Source of the DNA: Hoskinsella mucinilytica
GTDB taxonomy: Bacteria; Bacillota_I; Bacilli_A; Erysipelotrichales; Erysipelotrichaceae
Length of the DNA: 46,330 nt
Reading direction: 5' to 3'
Assembly (NCBI RefSeq): GCF_045223415.1
Contig: NZ_JBEQZJ010000033.1
Location: 1 to 46,330 of the forward strand
The notes under the pieces are model-generated. The model did no database searches. It worked only from the letters and a program-made list of their open reading frames with translations, and had not been told where the DNA came from. A program made the translations under genes and the position numbers. The first letter of the stretch is position 1. Every line of letters begins with the position of its first letter. Positions 16,678-25,867 of the stretch are shown here, piece by piece.

Positions 16678-17592
16678 ATGAAAGTAGTTGTTACTGGGGT
16701 TGCTGGACAACTTGGTTATGATGTGATGAATGAATTGAAAAAAAGAGGGCATGAAGCAATTGGTACAGATATTGCTCCTTTTTGTCATGGTAGTATAGAT
16801 AATTCTGCTACAACAAACCAACCATATTATTCTTTAGATATCACCAATAAAGAGAATGTACAAAAACTGTTACTTGGTCATAAACCAGATGCAGTTATAC
16901 ATTGTGCTGCATGGACTGCTGTAGATATGGCAGAAGATGAAGCGAATATCAAAAAAGTTAGGGCGGTAAATGTTGAAGGAACAGAAAATATCGCTCAAAT
17001 TTGTAAAACATTAGATTGCAAAATGATTTATCTAAGTACGGACTATGTTTTTGATGGACAAGGTACAGAGCCATGGAAACCTGATTGTAAGGAATACAAA
17101 CCGCTTAATGTATATGGAAAAACAAAGCTAGAAGGAGAACAAGCCGTTTCGTCATTATTAGAAAAATATTTTATTGTACGTATTGCATGGGTATTCGGTT
17201 TAAATGGGAAAAATTTTATTAAAACCATGCTGAATGTGGGGAAAACACACGATACAATCAAGGTAGTAAATGATCAAATCGGTACACCAACTTATACTTA
17301 TGATTTGGCTCGTTTACTTGTTGATATGATTGAATCGGATAAATTCGGATATTATCATGCAACCAATGAAGGCGGGTATATTAGTTGGTATGATTTTACT
17401 TGTGAAATATTTAAACAGGCAGGTTATTCAACAAAGATAGTACCTGTTACAACAGAAGAATATGGATTATCAAAGGCGAAAAGGCCTTTTAACAGTAGAC
17501 TAGATAAATCCAAACTAGTTGAAAATGGATTTTTACCATTGCCAACTTGGCAGGATGCGTTAAGTAGATATTTAAAACAAATTAAATATTAG
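16678..17592 (+). CDS. rmlD: dTDP-4-dehydrorhamnose reductase
   Basis: Final NADPH-dependent reduction giving dTDP-L-rhamnose. At 304 residues it has the nucleotide loop VTGVAGQLGYDVM, the CAAWTAVDMAEDE segment, YLSTDYVFDG and the catalytic YGKTKLEGE, then RIAWVFGLNGKNFIKTM. A TTG at 16669 is in frame, but AGGTAGG (16662-16668) fits ATG 16678 with 9-base spacing, so I use the ATG. In this cluster rmlD precedes rmlC. Confidence 0.95.
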   Translation: MKVVVTGVAGQLGYDVMNELKKRGHEAIGTDIAPFCHGSIDNSATTNQPYYSLDITNKENVQKLLLGHKPDAVIHCAAWTAVDMAEDEANIKKVRAVNVEGTENIAQICKTLDCKMIYLSTDYVFDGQGTEPWKPDCKEYKPLNVYGKTKLEGEQAVSSLLEKYFIVRIAWVFGLNGKNFIKTMLNVGKTHDTIKVVNDQIGTPTYTYDLARLLVDMIESDKFGYYHATNEGGYISWYDFTCEIFKQAGYSTKIVPVTTEEYGLSKAKRPFNSRLDKSKLVENGFLPLPTWQDALSRYLKQIKY

Positions 17593-17606
17593 AAAAGAGG
17601 GATAAT

Positions 17607-18209
17607 ATGGGACAGATTAAGGTTAGTAATTGTCCGATTGAAGGCTTGTATATTATAGAGCCAGCTGTACATGGAGACTCTCGTGGATATTTTATGGAAA
17701 CATATAACCAAAAGGATATGCAGGAAGCCGGATTAAATATGATATTTGTGCAAGACAATCAGAGTATGTCTACAAAAGGAGTTTTAAGAGGTTTACATTT
17801 TCAAAAACAATATCCGCAAGGAAAACTAGTAAGAGTAATCAAAGGAAGTGTTTTTGATGTTGCTGTAGATTTGAGAGAAGGCAGTAAGACTTATGGGCAA
17901 TGGTATGGGGTTGAATTAACAGAAGATAACAAGAAACAGTTTTATATTTCTGAAGGCTTTGCACATGGTTTTCTTGTATTAAGTGATGAAGCAGAATTCT
18001 GTTATAAAGTAACAGACTTTTATCATCCTGGGGATGAGGGAGGTTTAGCTTGGAATGATCCGAGTATAGGAATAAAATGGCCACAGCTTATTGGTGAATA
18101 TCAAGGATCAGCGAGTGGGGAGAGTTATATGTTAGAGGATGGGACTAAGCTAAAGCTAAGTGATAAAGATCAAAAATGGTTAGGGTTGAAGGATACCTTC
18201 CATTTTTAA
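17607..18209 (+). CDS. rmlC: dTDP-4-dehydrorhamnose 3,5-epimerase
   Basis: Cupin-fold epimerase acting before RmlD in dTDP-rhamnose synthesis. At 200 residues it has DSRGYFMETYNQKDM, LRGLHFQ with the catalytic-base histidine, GKLVRVIKGSVFDVAVDLR, and FAHGFLVLSD followed by FCYKVTDFYHP carrying the general-acid tyrosine. AGAGGGATAAT precedes the ATG. It closes the rmlABDC block; after it the operon becomes clearly more AT-rich. Confidence 0.95.
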   Translation: MGQIKVSNCPIEGLYIIEPAVHGDSRGYFMETYNQKDMQEAGLNMIFVQDNQSMSTKGVLRGLHFQKQYPQGKLVRVIKGSVFDVAVDLREGSKTYGQWYGVELTEDNKKQFYISEGFAHGFLVLSDEAEFCYKVTDFYHPGDEGGLAWNDPSIGIKWPQLIGEYQGSASGESYMLEDGTKLKLSDKDQKWLGLKDTFHF

Positions 18210-18230
18210 TTGATGGAGGAAATGAATAAT

Positions 18231-19424
18231 ATGCAACATGTTTTTATTATAGGCAGTAAGGGTATTCCTGGAAACTATGGGGGATATGAAACTTTTGTTG
18301 ATAAACTTACAGAGTATCATAAAGATGTAAAGGATTTAAAGTATCATGTTGCCTGCAAAGCAAAAGATACCAATGAATTTGAATATCATAATGCTCATTG
18401 TTTTAATATTAACGTTCCCAATATTGGACCAGCTCAGGCAATCTATTATGATGTTGCGGCATTAAAATATTGTTGCAAATACATAAAGGAGCACCATATT
18501 TCACATCCAATTGTTTATATTCTAGCATGTAGAATTGGCCCATTTGCAGGACATTATCAAAAGAAGATTCATAAACTCGGTGGAAAGGTATATGTTAATC
18601 CAGATGGTCATGAGTGGATGAGAGCTAAATGGTCAGCTCCAGTAAGAAAGTATTGGAAGATATCAGAACAGTTAATGGTAAAGCATTCTGATTTATTGAT
18701 ATGTGATAGCAAAAATATTGAAAAATATATATTAGAAACTTATGATAAATATCATCCAAAGACAACGTTTATTGCATATGGCGCAGAAACCCGAAGAAGC
18801 AATTTATCTAATGAAGATTTAAAACTAACAAATTGGTTTAAAGAAAAAGAATTATCATCTAAATCTTATTATCTAGTAGTAGGAAGATTTGTGCCTGAAA
18901 ATAATTATGAAATTATGATTAGAGAATTTATATTAAGTAAGACAAAAAGAGATTTAGTATTAATAACGAATGTAAGCGACAAATTTTTAGAGAAATTAAA
19001 ACGAAAGACAAGTTTTGAAAGAGATAAAAGAATTAAGTTTGTAGGAACTGTTTATGATAAAGAACTGTTGAAGAAAATTAGAGAACTATCTTATGCGTAT
19101 TTACACGGACATGAGGTAGGTGGGACGAATCCTAGTTTATTAGAGGCATTAAGCAGTACAGATTTAAATTTACTATTAGATGTTGGATTTAATAGAGAAG
19201 TAGCTGAAGACGGGGCCTTGTATTGGAAAAAAGGAAATGGAACATTAGCAAAACTTATTAATAAAATAGATGAAATGGCTGAAAGCGAAATAAGTAATAT
19301 TGGTCAGAAAGCTAAAAAGAGAGTGGAAACTGAATATTCTTGGGATAAAATATCTAGTGATTATGAAAATAGTTTTAAAATTGGGTTTCAAAATAAAAGT
19401 AAGTGTAAAGGGGATTTAAAATGA
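18231..19424 (+). CDS. Glycosyltransferase with DUF1972 N-terminal domain (rhamnosyltransferase-like)
   Basis: Cytosolic GT-B enzyme of 397 residues. The N-terminal domain is the DUF1972 type (IIGSKGIPGNYGGYETFVDKL, then ILACRIGPFAGHY and VNPDGHEWMRAKWS). The second half is a GT4-like nucleotide-sugar-binding domain (YYLVVGRFVPENNYEIMIRE). Characterized relatives are often rhamnosyltransferases, which fits the preceding rml genes; the exact linkage is not predictable. In-frame starts exist at 18210, 18213 and 18222, but GGAGGA (18215-18220) is best spaced, 10 bases, for ATG 18231. It overlaps the next gene by 4 bases (ATGA). Confidence 0.85.
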   Translation: MQHVFIIGSKGIPGNYGGYETFVDKLTEYHKDVKDLKYHVACKAKDTNEFEYHNAHCFNINVPNIGPAQAIYYDVAALKYCCKYIKEHHISHPIVYILACRIGPFAGHYQKKIHKLGGKVYVNPDGHEWMRAKWSAPVRKYWKISEQLMVKHSDLLICDSKNIEKYILETYDKYHPKTTFIAYGAETRRSNLSNEDLKLTNWFKEKELSSKSYYLVVGRFVPENNYEIMIREFILSKTKRDLVLITNVSDKFLEKLKRKTSFERDKRIKFVGTVYDKELLKKIRELSYAYLHGHEVGGTNPSLLEALSSTDLNLLLDVGFNREVAEDGALYWKKGNGTLAKLINKIDEMAESEISNIGQKAKKRVETEYSWDKISSDYENSFKIGFQNKSKCKGDLK

Positions 19425-20536
19425 AGGTTTTAATGCAAAGTAGAAGGAATTTTTTTTGTTTATCTGGAGGCGATACAATTCAGCTAACAAAAACAAAAAA
19501 AGAATTAGAAAAATTAGGTGTAAAAATTGATCTATCGACAGAATTAGAGCCTGACTTATATAAATATGATTTTATTCATTTATCTAATTTAACTAGGATT
19601 CAAGAAACATATATTCAAGCAAAAAATGCAGTTAAGCAAAACAAAAAATTTGTTTTGTCTACAATCTATTGGCCGATGGAGGAATTTGAGAAAGAAGGAC
19701 AAAGGGGATTGCGCAAAATAGTGAATAGTATCTTATCTTTGAATAATTTAGAAAGAGTTAAAGCAATTGTGAAAATTATAAAAAATAAAGAAGAACGGCA
19801 TAAAGGAAATATAGCAGTTATATTTAGAGGATATAAAGCTATGCAAAAGTATGTAGTGAATAATGCGAGTCTCTTTTTGCCAAACTCATATATAGAATTT
19901 GAAATGATGAAAAAGCATATCTGCCCAATAGATGATGATAAATGTATCATTGTACCAAACGCTATTGATAAAGAATTCGCAAAAGAAAGCCTAAATGCAG
20001 TAAGTAATGATTTTGAGGAATTCAAAGATTATATTATATGTGTAGGAAGAATTGAACCTAGAAAAAATCAACTTGCATTAGTGAAAGCTTTAGACAATAC
20101 CAATTATAAACTCTTGCTTGTTGGACAGGTGTCTGATAATCAAAAAAAATATTATGAAGAAATAAAACCGTATTTAGAAAAAAATAATTTTGTGCATATC
20201 AAAAAAGTTGATAATTATCAATTATATAATCTCTTTAAAGTTTGTAAAGTCAGCGTATTGCCAAGCTGGCTTGATACTCCAGGATTGGTAAGTTTAGAAG
20301 CAGGAGCAATGGGCTGTAATCTAGTAGTAAGTGATAGAGGTTCAACAGAAGAGTATTTCAAAGATCATGCTGAATATTGTCAACCTGATGATCTAAGAAG
20401 TATAAAAAAAGCAATTGATTCTGCATATCAGAAAGAAAATGATAGTGAATTACAGAAATTAATTTTTGAAAAGTATACTTGGAAAGAAGCTGGAGAAGTT
20501 ACTTATAAAGCGTATAAAATGATTATGAATATTTGA
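19421..20536 (+). CDS. Glycosyltransferase family 4
   Basis: GT-B fold transferase of 371 residues expected to add one sugar to the lipid-linked repeat unit on the cytoplasmic face. The C-terminal domain shows FKDYIICVGRIEPRKNQLAL, LPSWLDTPGLVSLEAGAMG and the downstream Glu of the GT4 signature (SDRGSTEEYF). The donor sugar is unknown. AAAGGGG lies 8 bases before ATG 19421, within the end of the preceding gene, whose stop overlaps (ATGA). Confidence 0.87.
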   Translation: MKVLMQSRRNFFCLSGGDTIQLTKTKKELEKLGVKIDLSTELEPDLYKYDFIHLSNLTRIQETYIQAKNAVKQNKKFVLSTIYWPMEEFEKEGQRGLRKIVNSILSLNNLERVKAIVKIIKNKEERHKGNIAVIFRGYKAMQKYVVNNASLFLPNSYIEFEMMKKHICPIDDDKCIIVPNAIDKEFAKESLNAVSNDFEEFKDYIICVGRIEPRKNQLALVKALDNTNYKLLLVGQVSDNQKKYYEEIKPYLEKNNFVHIKKVDNYQLYNLFKVCKVSVLPSWLDTPGLVSLEAGAMGCNLVVSDRGSTEEYFKDHAEYCQPDDLRSIKKAIDSAYQKENDSELQKLIFEKYTWKEAGEVTYKAYKMIMNI

Positions 20537-20550
20537 AATGAGGAAATTTG

Positions 20551-21738
20551 ATGATAAAATTTGATTTTGATAAATTCTGTTATGGCTGTACAGCCTGTGC
20601 TTCCATATGCCCAGTTTCTGCTATAACATTAGAGCAAAATAATGAAGGGTTTATAGTACCTAAAGTGAATGAGGATAAATGTATACAATGCAATGCATGT
20701 GAAAGGATTTGTATATTTTTAAACCCACTTAAATCTAAAAAAGATTTGAAATCTTCTAAATTCAATATAATGAGCTTGACAAATATAAAAGAATTACTAA
20801 AAAGTACATCAGGAGGCGCCTTTTATGCTATTGCTAAACACTTTATTGAAAATGAAGGATATGTTTGTGGATGTGCATGGAACAAAGAAATGAAAGCTGA
20901 GCATATAATCGTAAACACTTTATCTGACTTGGAAAAGCTTCAAGGATCAAAATATGTTCAAAGTGACATTAAGGCATGTATGGAAAAGGTTAAAATTTTA
21001 ATTTCTGAAGGAAAAAAGGTGTTATTTAGTGGTACCCCTTGTCAAGTTGAGGCAATAAAGCGTGTTGTTAATAACTCTGAGTTATTATTCACGTGTTCTT
21101 TATATTGTGAAGGAGTACCATCTCCTAAAGTTCTTGATAAACATATAAAATGTTTAGAAGAAAGATATAATAGTAAAATAATCGATATAAAAATGCGAGA
21201 AAAAAAGCCATATGGATGGAATGCACCTAGAGCTGAATATCAATTTTTAAATCAAAAAAAATTATGTAAACTGAGCTATCTTAATGACGAATATATTGAG
21301 AGTTTTATTCAAGGTTTGTTTATGAGAAAAAGTTGTTTTAATTGTCATTATAAAGGTTCTAATATAGAAGCTGATTTTATCCTTGGAGATTATTGGGGTG
21401 CAAATTATTCAGATATTAAATCTAATAATAATCAAGGACTTTCAAGTGTAATAGTAAGAACTCAAAAGGCTGATGAATTAATAAATAAAGTACAAAACAT
21501 TCATCTCATGGAAAGTTCCTATGAAAAAGCGGTAAGAAATAATAATAATTTAATTACTTCTATAAAAGAAAATGAGCATCGTGATGAGTTTTTTAAAAAT
21601 ATTGATGATATGGACTTTTTAATTAATGTAAACAGATTTATAAATTATAATTCTATAAAAATGAAAGCTACAGATTTTTTTGATAAAACAAGGCTATATA
21701 AATTATTAAGATTTATTCGTAATAGGAGGATTAGATAA
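20551..21738 (+). CDS. FrhB-like iron-sulfur protein (F420 hydrogenase/dehydrogenase beta-subunit family)
   Basis: A 395-residue protein. The N-terminal ferredoxin part binds two [4Fe-4S] clusters (CYGCTACASICP and CIQCNACERIC, residues about 10-52). An FrhB/FdhB-type flavin-binding body follows, with STSGGAFYAIAKHF, GSKYVQSDI, LFSGTPCQVEAIKR and ILGDYWGANY. Such proteins occur in polysaccharide clusters beside pyruvyl transferases; a redox role on a sugar or on the pyruvyl donor is suspected, but I know of no proven reaction. TTG 20548 and ATG 20551 are possible starts; GAGG (20540-20543) suits the ATG. It is directly followed by a pyruvyl transferase gene. Confidence 0.8.
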   Translation: MIKFDFDKFCYGCTACASICPVSAITLEQNNEGFIVPKVNEDKCIQCNACERICIFLNPLKSKKDLKSSKFNIMSLTNIKELLKSTSGGAFYAIAKHFIENEGYVCGCAWNKEMKAEHIIVNTLSDLEKLQGSKYVQSDIKACMEKVKILISEGKKVLFSGTPCQVEAIKRVVNNSELLFTCSLYCEGVPSPKVLDKHIKCLEERYNSKIIDIKMREKKPYGWNAPRAEYQFLNQKKLCKLSYLNDEYIESFIQGLFMRKSCFNCHYKGSNIEADFILGDYWGANYSDIKSNNNQGLSSVIVRTQKADELINKVQNIHLMESSYEKAVRNNNNLITSIKENEHRDEFFKNIDDMDFLINVNRFINYNSIKMKATDFFDKTRLYKLLRFIRNRRIR

Positions 21739-22803
21739 ATGAAAATTGCTTTAATAACTTTGCATGATACAGATAACTGCGGATCTAGTTTACAGGCATT
21801 TGCTTTACAACATTATTTGTTATCCATAGGTCATGATTGCGAAATTATTGATTATGTTCCATCCTATACTAAAAATAATGGAAGACCAATAAAAAACTTT
21901 CTAAAGAAATGTATATATTTCAAAGATAAAAAAAACCAAGATATATCTTTCAAAAAATTCAAAAATAGTTTTATGAAATTATCAGATTTAAAATATAAAA
22001 CTTTTGAGGATTTGAGACAAAGGCCTCCTATTGCAGATATTTATATGACGGGAAGTGATCAACTATGGAATACATATTTTAAGTGTGGAAAGGATGATGC
22101 CTATTATTTGAAATTTATAAATAATGTGAAAAAAGTATCCTATGCTGTTAGTCTTGGTAGAAATAATTATACAAATGAAGAAATTAAAGGATTAATTGAA
22201 AAAACTAAAGATTATGATAAGATAACAGTTAGAGAGTTAAGTTCAATGGAAATATTAAAAATTAATAATCGAATTGATGCAGAACATGTCTGTGATCCTA
22301 CATTATTACTAGAGAGGTCAGTGTATGAAGAGATAAAAATAGATTTATTAAAAGAACCATACGTATTTATTTATCTTACATTAGAATCTGATTTATTAGA
22401 TTTAACAATATTAAAGATTAAAAAGATATATCCTAATCATAAAATTGTTTATTATGGATCATTCAAACCACATTGTCATTGTGATATACACATTCGAACA
22501 GCAGGTCCTCAGGAATTTTTAGGGTTAATATATAATGCTAGTTATGTTATTGCTGGCTCATTTCATGCAACAATTTTTTCTATAATTTTTAGAAAAAATT
22601 TTATTATATTACCTAGTAAAAACAATGAAAGAATGATACAACTATTAGAAATGTTAGATTTGGAAAAGAACTATATCACTTATGAAACTGATCTAAGTTT
22701 CATAAGTAATAACATTGACTATAATCATATATACGAAATCTTGGATAAACATGTGGATTCATCTAAAAAGGTATTGATGGAAATGTGTAATGAAAATAAA
22801 TAA
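21739..22803 (+). CDS. Polysaccharide pyruvyl transferase family protein
   Basis: A 354-residue GT-B-like enzyme expected to put a pyruvate ketal (from phosphoenolpyruvate) on a sugar of the polymer. Typical motifs are TLHDTDNCGSSLQAFALQHY at the start, YMTGSDQLWN (about residue 110), KKVSYAVSLG, VRELSSMEIL, CDPTLLL and SYVIAGSFHATIFSIIF. It begins directly after the FrhB-like gene's stop, with AGGAGG (21724-21729) inside that gene. The same two functions recur, in reverse order and fused, at 27019. Confidence 0.87.
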   Translation: MKIALITLHDTDNCGSSLQAFALQHYLLSIGHDCEIIDYVPSYTKNNGRPIKNFLKKCIYFKDKKNQDISFKKFKNSFMKLSDLKYKTFEDLRQRPPIADIYMTGSDQLWNTYFKCGKDDAYYLKFINNVKKVSYAVSLGRNNYTNEEIKGLIEKTKDYDKITVRELSSMEILKINNRIDAEHVCDPTLLLERSVYEEIKIDLLKEPYVFIYLTLESDLLDLTILKIKKIYPNHKIVYYGSFKPHCHCDIHIRTAGPQEFLGLIYNASYVIAGSFHATIFSIIFRKNFIILPSKNNERMIQLLEMLDLEKNYITYETDLSFISNNIDYNHIYEILDKHVDSSKKVLMEMCNENK

Positions 22804-22839
22804 TTTAATGTAAGATAGAAGAATATGAGGTAAATAGAT

Positions 22840-23775
22840 ATGAATAATAAAATGATTAGCATAATTGTTCCAGTATATAAAGTAGAGAATGAACTGGAGC
22901 GATGTATAAAAAGTCTTATAAAACAGACATATGAAAAAATTGAAATAATTCTTGTAGATGATGGAAGCCCAGATAATTGTCCAAGAATTTGCGATAGTTA
23001 TGCGAAAAAGGATAATCGTATCAAAGTAATTCATAAAAAAAATGGAGGACTTTCAGATGCTAGAAATTATGGACTAAATGAAGCAAGTGGAGACTATATT
23101 TTATACGTAGATTCTGATGATTATTTAGAATTAGATGCATGTGAACAACTAGCAAAAGGAATTACTTCTGATGTAGATTTTATTGTTGGCGCCATGAAAA
23201 AAGTAGTTGGCGATAAAGAAAGTTATTTAAGACGATCTGATATCTTACCTAATAGAGTATATTCGGCAAAAGAATTTGCTATTGCATCTATAAAAAATAA
23301 TGAATGGTTTGCAGGTGCTTCTTTTAATTTGTATAATAGAAAATTTTTGCTAGATAATGAATTGTTTTTTAAAGTAGGATATATGTTTGAAGATCACCAA
23401 ATGCTTCCCAGATTATATTTGGCAGCCAATAATATAATATATATAGATTATCCTTTTTATAATTATATCATAAGAGAAGAATCAATAACGACTTCACCCA
23501 ATTCACCAGAAAAAATTAAAATGATTTTAGACATATATAATGAATGGATGGATTTAATAGGAAAGATAAATGATTATGAATATCAAAGATATTTATATGG
23601 AGCTTTAGTTAAATATTATTTATATAACGCAAGAAATAAGAAATTTATAGGATGGCAAATTAAAGGCCTTGATTTTAAATTTTCATTTAAGTACGCTTTA
23701 AATTTAAAAGAAAAGTTAAAGGTGATATTTTTTTCAATATTTCCAAATCTTTACATAAATATGAAAATAAATTAA
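22840..23775 (+). CDS. Glycosyltransferase family 2
   Basis: GT-A fold transferase of 311 residues. The start ISIIVPVYKVENELERCIKS, the VDDGSPDNCP nucleotide-binding segment, NGGLSDARNYGL and the metal-binding DSDD are standard GT2 features. A C-terminal region of about 100 residues is variable and likely sets acceptor specificity. It probably adds a sugar to the lipid-linked repeat. ATGAGG precedes ATG 22840 at suitable distance. Confidence 0.9.
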   Translation: MNNKMISIIVPVYKVENELERCIKSLIKQTYEKIEIILVDDGSPDNCPRICDSYAKKDNRIKVIHKKNGGLSDARNYGLNEASGDYILYVDSDDYLELDACEQLAKGITSDVDFIVGAMKKVVGDKESYLRRSDILPNRVYSAKEFAIASIKNNEWFAGASFNLYNRKFLLDNELFFKVGYMFEDHQMLPRLYLAANNIIYIDYPFYNYIIREESITTSPNSPEKIKMILDIYNEWMDLIGKINDYEYQRYLYGALVKYYLYNARNKKFIGWQIKGLDFKFSFKYALNLKEKLKVIFFSIFPNLYINMKIN

Positions 23776-23801
23776 GAAATGGAATGCCGAGGAGGAAATA
23801 G

Positions 23802-24962
23802 ATGCAATTTTTTACGCAAAAGCAAATTAAAATTACAAAAGAAAGATCCGATGAAATACAAGCTACTTTGATACCATTTGCAATATTATTTCTTATGCTA
23901 ATGTTAAAAAAAACTTATTACTTTAATCAGAGTTCTTTTTTTATGAGTTTATTTAATATTATAGAGTGGCCAATGTACGCACTTCTATTTTTTATTGGTA
24001 TACATAAAAAGCATTATCAATATAAAGAAATCATTATCGGTATAAGCTTATTAATAGTATTTATGATTACCTATATAAAGTCAGGGTTTGCAGAGCCATT
24101 AAAAGGAACTATTATAGTATTCGGAATGAAAAATATTAATTATAAAGATTTAATTAAGACTATGTATTATGTATTAATTGTTTCAATAATAGTTACATTA
24201 CTGATGTATATTTTAGGGATTTCAGATGCAGGTGTACAGAGGAGAGGCTCAATTGCTCTAGGCTATATTCAAGTAAATGCTATAGGTTTTGTTCTTATGT
24301 TTCTAACTTTTTTAAGTTTATTAAAAAGTGATAATGTAACTAATAAAAATAAGTTTTGGTTATTATTGATTAATATATTTGGTTATATTATTGCTGATAG
24401 CAGAACTGGATTCATATTAGCTTGTTCATCTATATTTTTAATGAGTAAAACGGTTTATAAATATATTAATAATCATAAATTAATTAGTACAGTCCTATCT
24501 ATATTGCCAATTATTTGTTGTATAATATCTGTAATAACTGCCTTAACATATGAAACTAATGTAATATCTCAAATACTTGATAAATTATTGACGAATCGAA
24601 TTTGGCTAAATCATTATAATCTGACTCATTATAAAATACCGCTTTTTGGTCAATCAATTAGTCTGTGGAATATGACAGATTCTTTTTATAATCCAGTAAC
24701 TAAAGTTTGGTCGAACTTTATGACTGTGGATAGTACATATGTTATTTCTTTACTTTGTTTAGGCTTAATATCTACTATAGTTATTTTAATACTGTATCAA
24801 AGATTGATTATTAAATTGAGGAATCATAAATATTATGGAACTATCATTGTTTTATCATTATTATGTTTATATGGATTTACCGAATCAAGTATGCTAAGCA
24901 TTTTTATGTTTTTTCCTTTTTTGATTATGCTAAACGATGATTTAAAATATAGAATATCTTAG
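23802..24962 (+). CDS. wzy: Wzy-like polysaccharide polymerase
   Basis: Integral membrane protein of 386 residues with about 10-11 hydrophobic helices and an extracytoplasmic loop near residues 255-315 (NRIWLNHYNL to VDSTYV). This is the layout of O-antigen/capsule polymerases, which join repeat units on the outer face. The segment ADSRTGFILACSS near residue 205 resembles the Wzy R-x-G loop. Wzy proteins share little sequence, so the call rests on topology and on being the only such protein in a cluster that also encodes a flippase. GAGGAGGAAATAG precedes the ATG. Confidence 0.8.
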   Translation: MQFFTQKQIKITKERSDEIQATLIPFAILFLMLMLKKTYYFNQSSFFMSLFNIIEWPMYALLFFIGIHKKHYQYKEIIIGISLLIVFMITYIKSGFAEPLKGTIIVFGMKNINYKDLIKTMYYVLIVSIIVTLLMYILGISDAGVQRRGSIALGYIQVNAIGFVLMFLTFLSLLKSDNVTNKNKFWLLLINIFGYIIADSRTGFILACSSIFLMSKTVYKYINNHKLISTVLSILPIICCIISVITALTYETNVISQILDKLLTNRIWLNHYNLTHYKIPLFGQSISLWNMTDSFYNPVTKVWSNFMTVDSTYVISLLCLGLISTIVILILYQRLIIKLRNHKYYGTIIVLSLLCLYGFTESSMLSIFMFFPFLIMLNDDLKYRIS

Positions 24963-25035
24963 ATAATAATGAACTTAATAAAATATTTAGTTATGAATAT
25001 CATTAATATGGATTAGAGAGAGAGGTTATGATAAA

Positions 25036-25830
25036 TTGATACCCAAAATTATTCATTATTGTTGGTTTGGAGGTAATCCCTTACCAGAATTAGCAATAAA
25101 ATGTATTGAAAGTTGGAAAAAGTTTTGCCCAGAATATGAGATAATCGAATGGAATGAGAATAATTTTGATTTAAATTGCTGTGCTTATGTAAAAGAAGCA
25201 TGTGAAGCTAAGAAATGGGCTTTTGTTTCAGATTATGTTAGATTATGGGCTATGGTAAATTATGGCGGTATTTACATGGATACTGATGTGGAAATGGTTA
25301 AACCAGTAGATGATTATTTAAAACATGAAGCATTTTCTGGATTCGAAAGTAATCATTCAGTGCCTACAGGAATAATGGCTTGCGAAAAGGGTTTTTCTCT
25401 TTTTCTAGAATTATTATCTGATTATGATAATAGACATTTTATTCTTGAGAACGGATCTTATGATCAAACAACTAATGTAATTGCTATAACTAAAACTTTA
25501 GTTAAGTATGGATTGGTTTTAAATAATAATATACAAACCGTGAAAGGATTCACTTTATATCCATTTGATTTTTTTTGTGCTAAAAGTATTGCAGATGGCT
25601 GCTTGTATATTACTGAAAACACAAGAACTGTTCATCATTTCTCAGGTTCATGGCATACTCTGACTGAGAAAAGAATAATGAAAATTGAGCAATGGACTAA
25701 CATAAAGTTTGGGGATAGATACGGAAAGAAAATAGCAAGAATTATTCATTTTCCCCTAAGAGTTCTTGCGAAATTTAAGGAATTAGGTCTAAAAAAAACC
25801 GTTTTATTTGTATTGAAAAAATTGAATTGA
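25036..25830 (+). CDS. Glycosyltransferase family 32 (capsular polysaccharide synthesis)
   Basis: A 264-residue GT-A enzyme of the sugar-binding DXD type. The start IPKIIHYCWFGGNPLPE is nearly invariant in the family. SDYVRLWAMVNYGGIYMDTD carries the DxD metal motif near residue 75, and HHFSGSWHTL closes the catalytic part. The homologous start corresponds to a TTG at 25036, 10 bases after AGAGAGAGG. An ATG eight bases upstream opens only a 3-codon frame (ATG ATA AAT TGA) that overlaps the TTG. It follows a 73-base gap after wzy. Confidence 0.87.
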   Translation: MIPKIIHYCWFGGNPLPELAIKCIESWKKFCPEYEIIEWNENNFDLNCCAYVKEACEAKKWAFVSDYVRLWAMVNYGGIYMDTDVEMVKPVDDYLKHEAFSGFESNHSVPTGIMACEKGFSLFLELLSDYDNRHFILENGSYDQTTNVIAITKTLVKYGLVLNNNIQTVKGFTLYPFDFFCAKSIADGCLYITENTRTVHHFSGSWHTLTEKRIMKIEQWTNIKFGDRYGKKIARIIHFPLRVLAKFKELGLKKTVLFVLKKLN

Positions 25831-25867
25831 ATATGCTAAGCAATGTCAATGGAAAGGAATAAATAAA

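Noticed and set aside
22759..23034. Minus-strand ORF opposite the GT2 gene
   Set aside because: It is a shadow of a well-supported glycosyltransferase on the plus strand and has no start signals.
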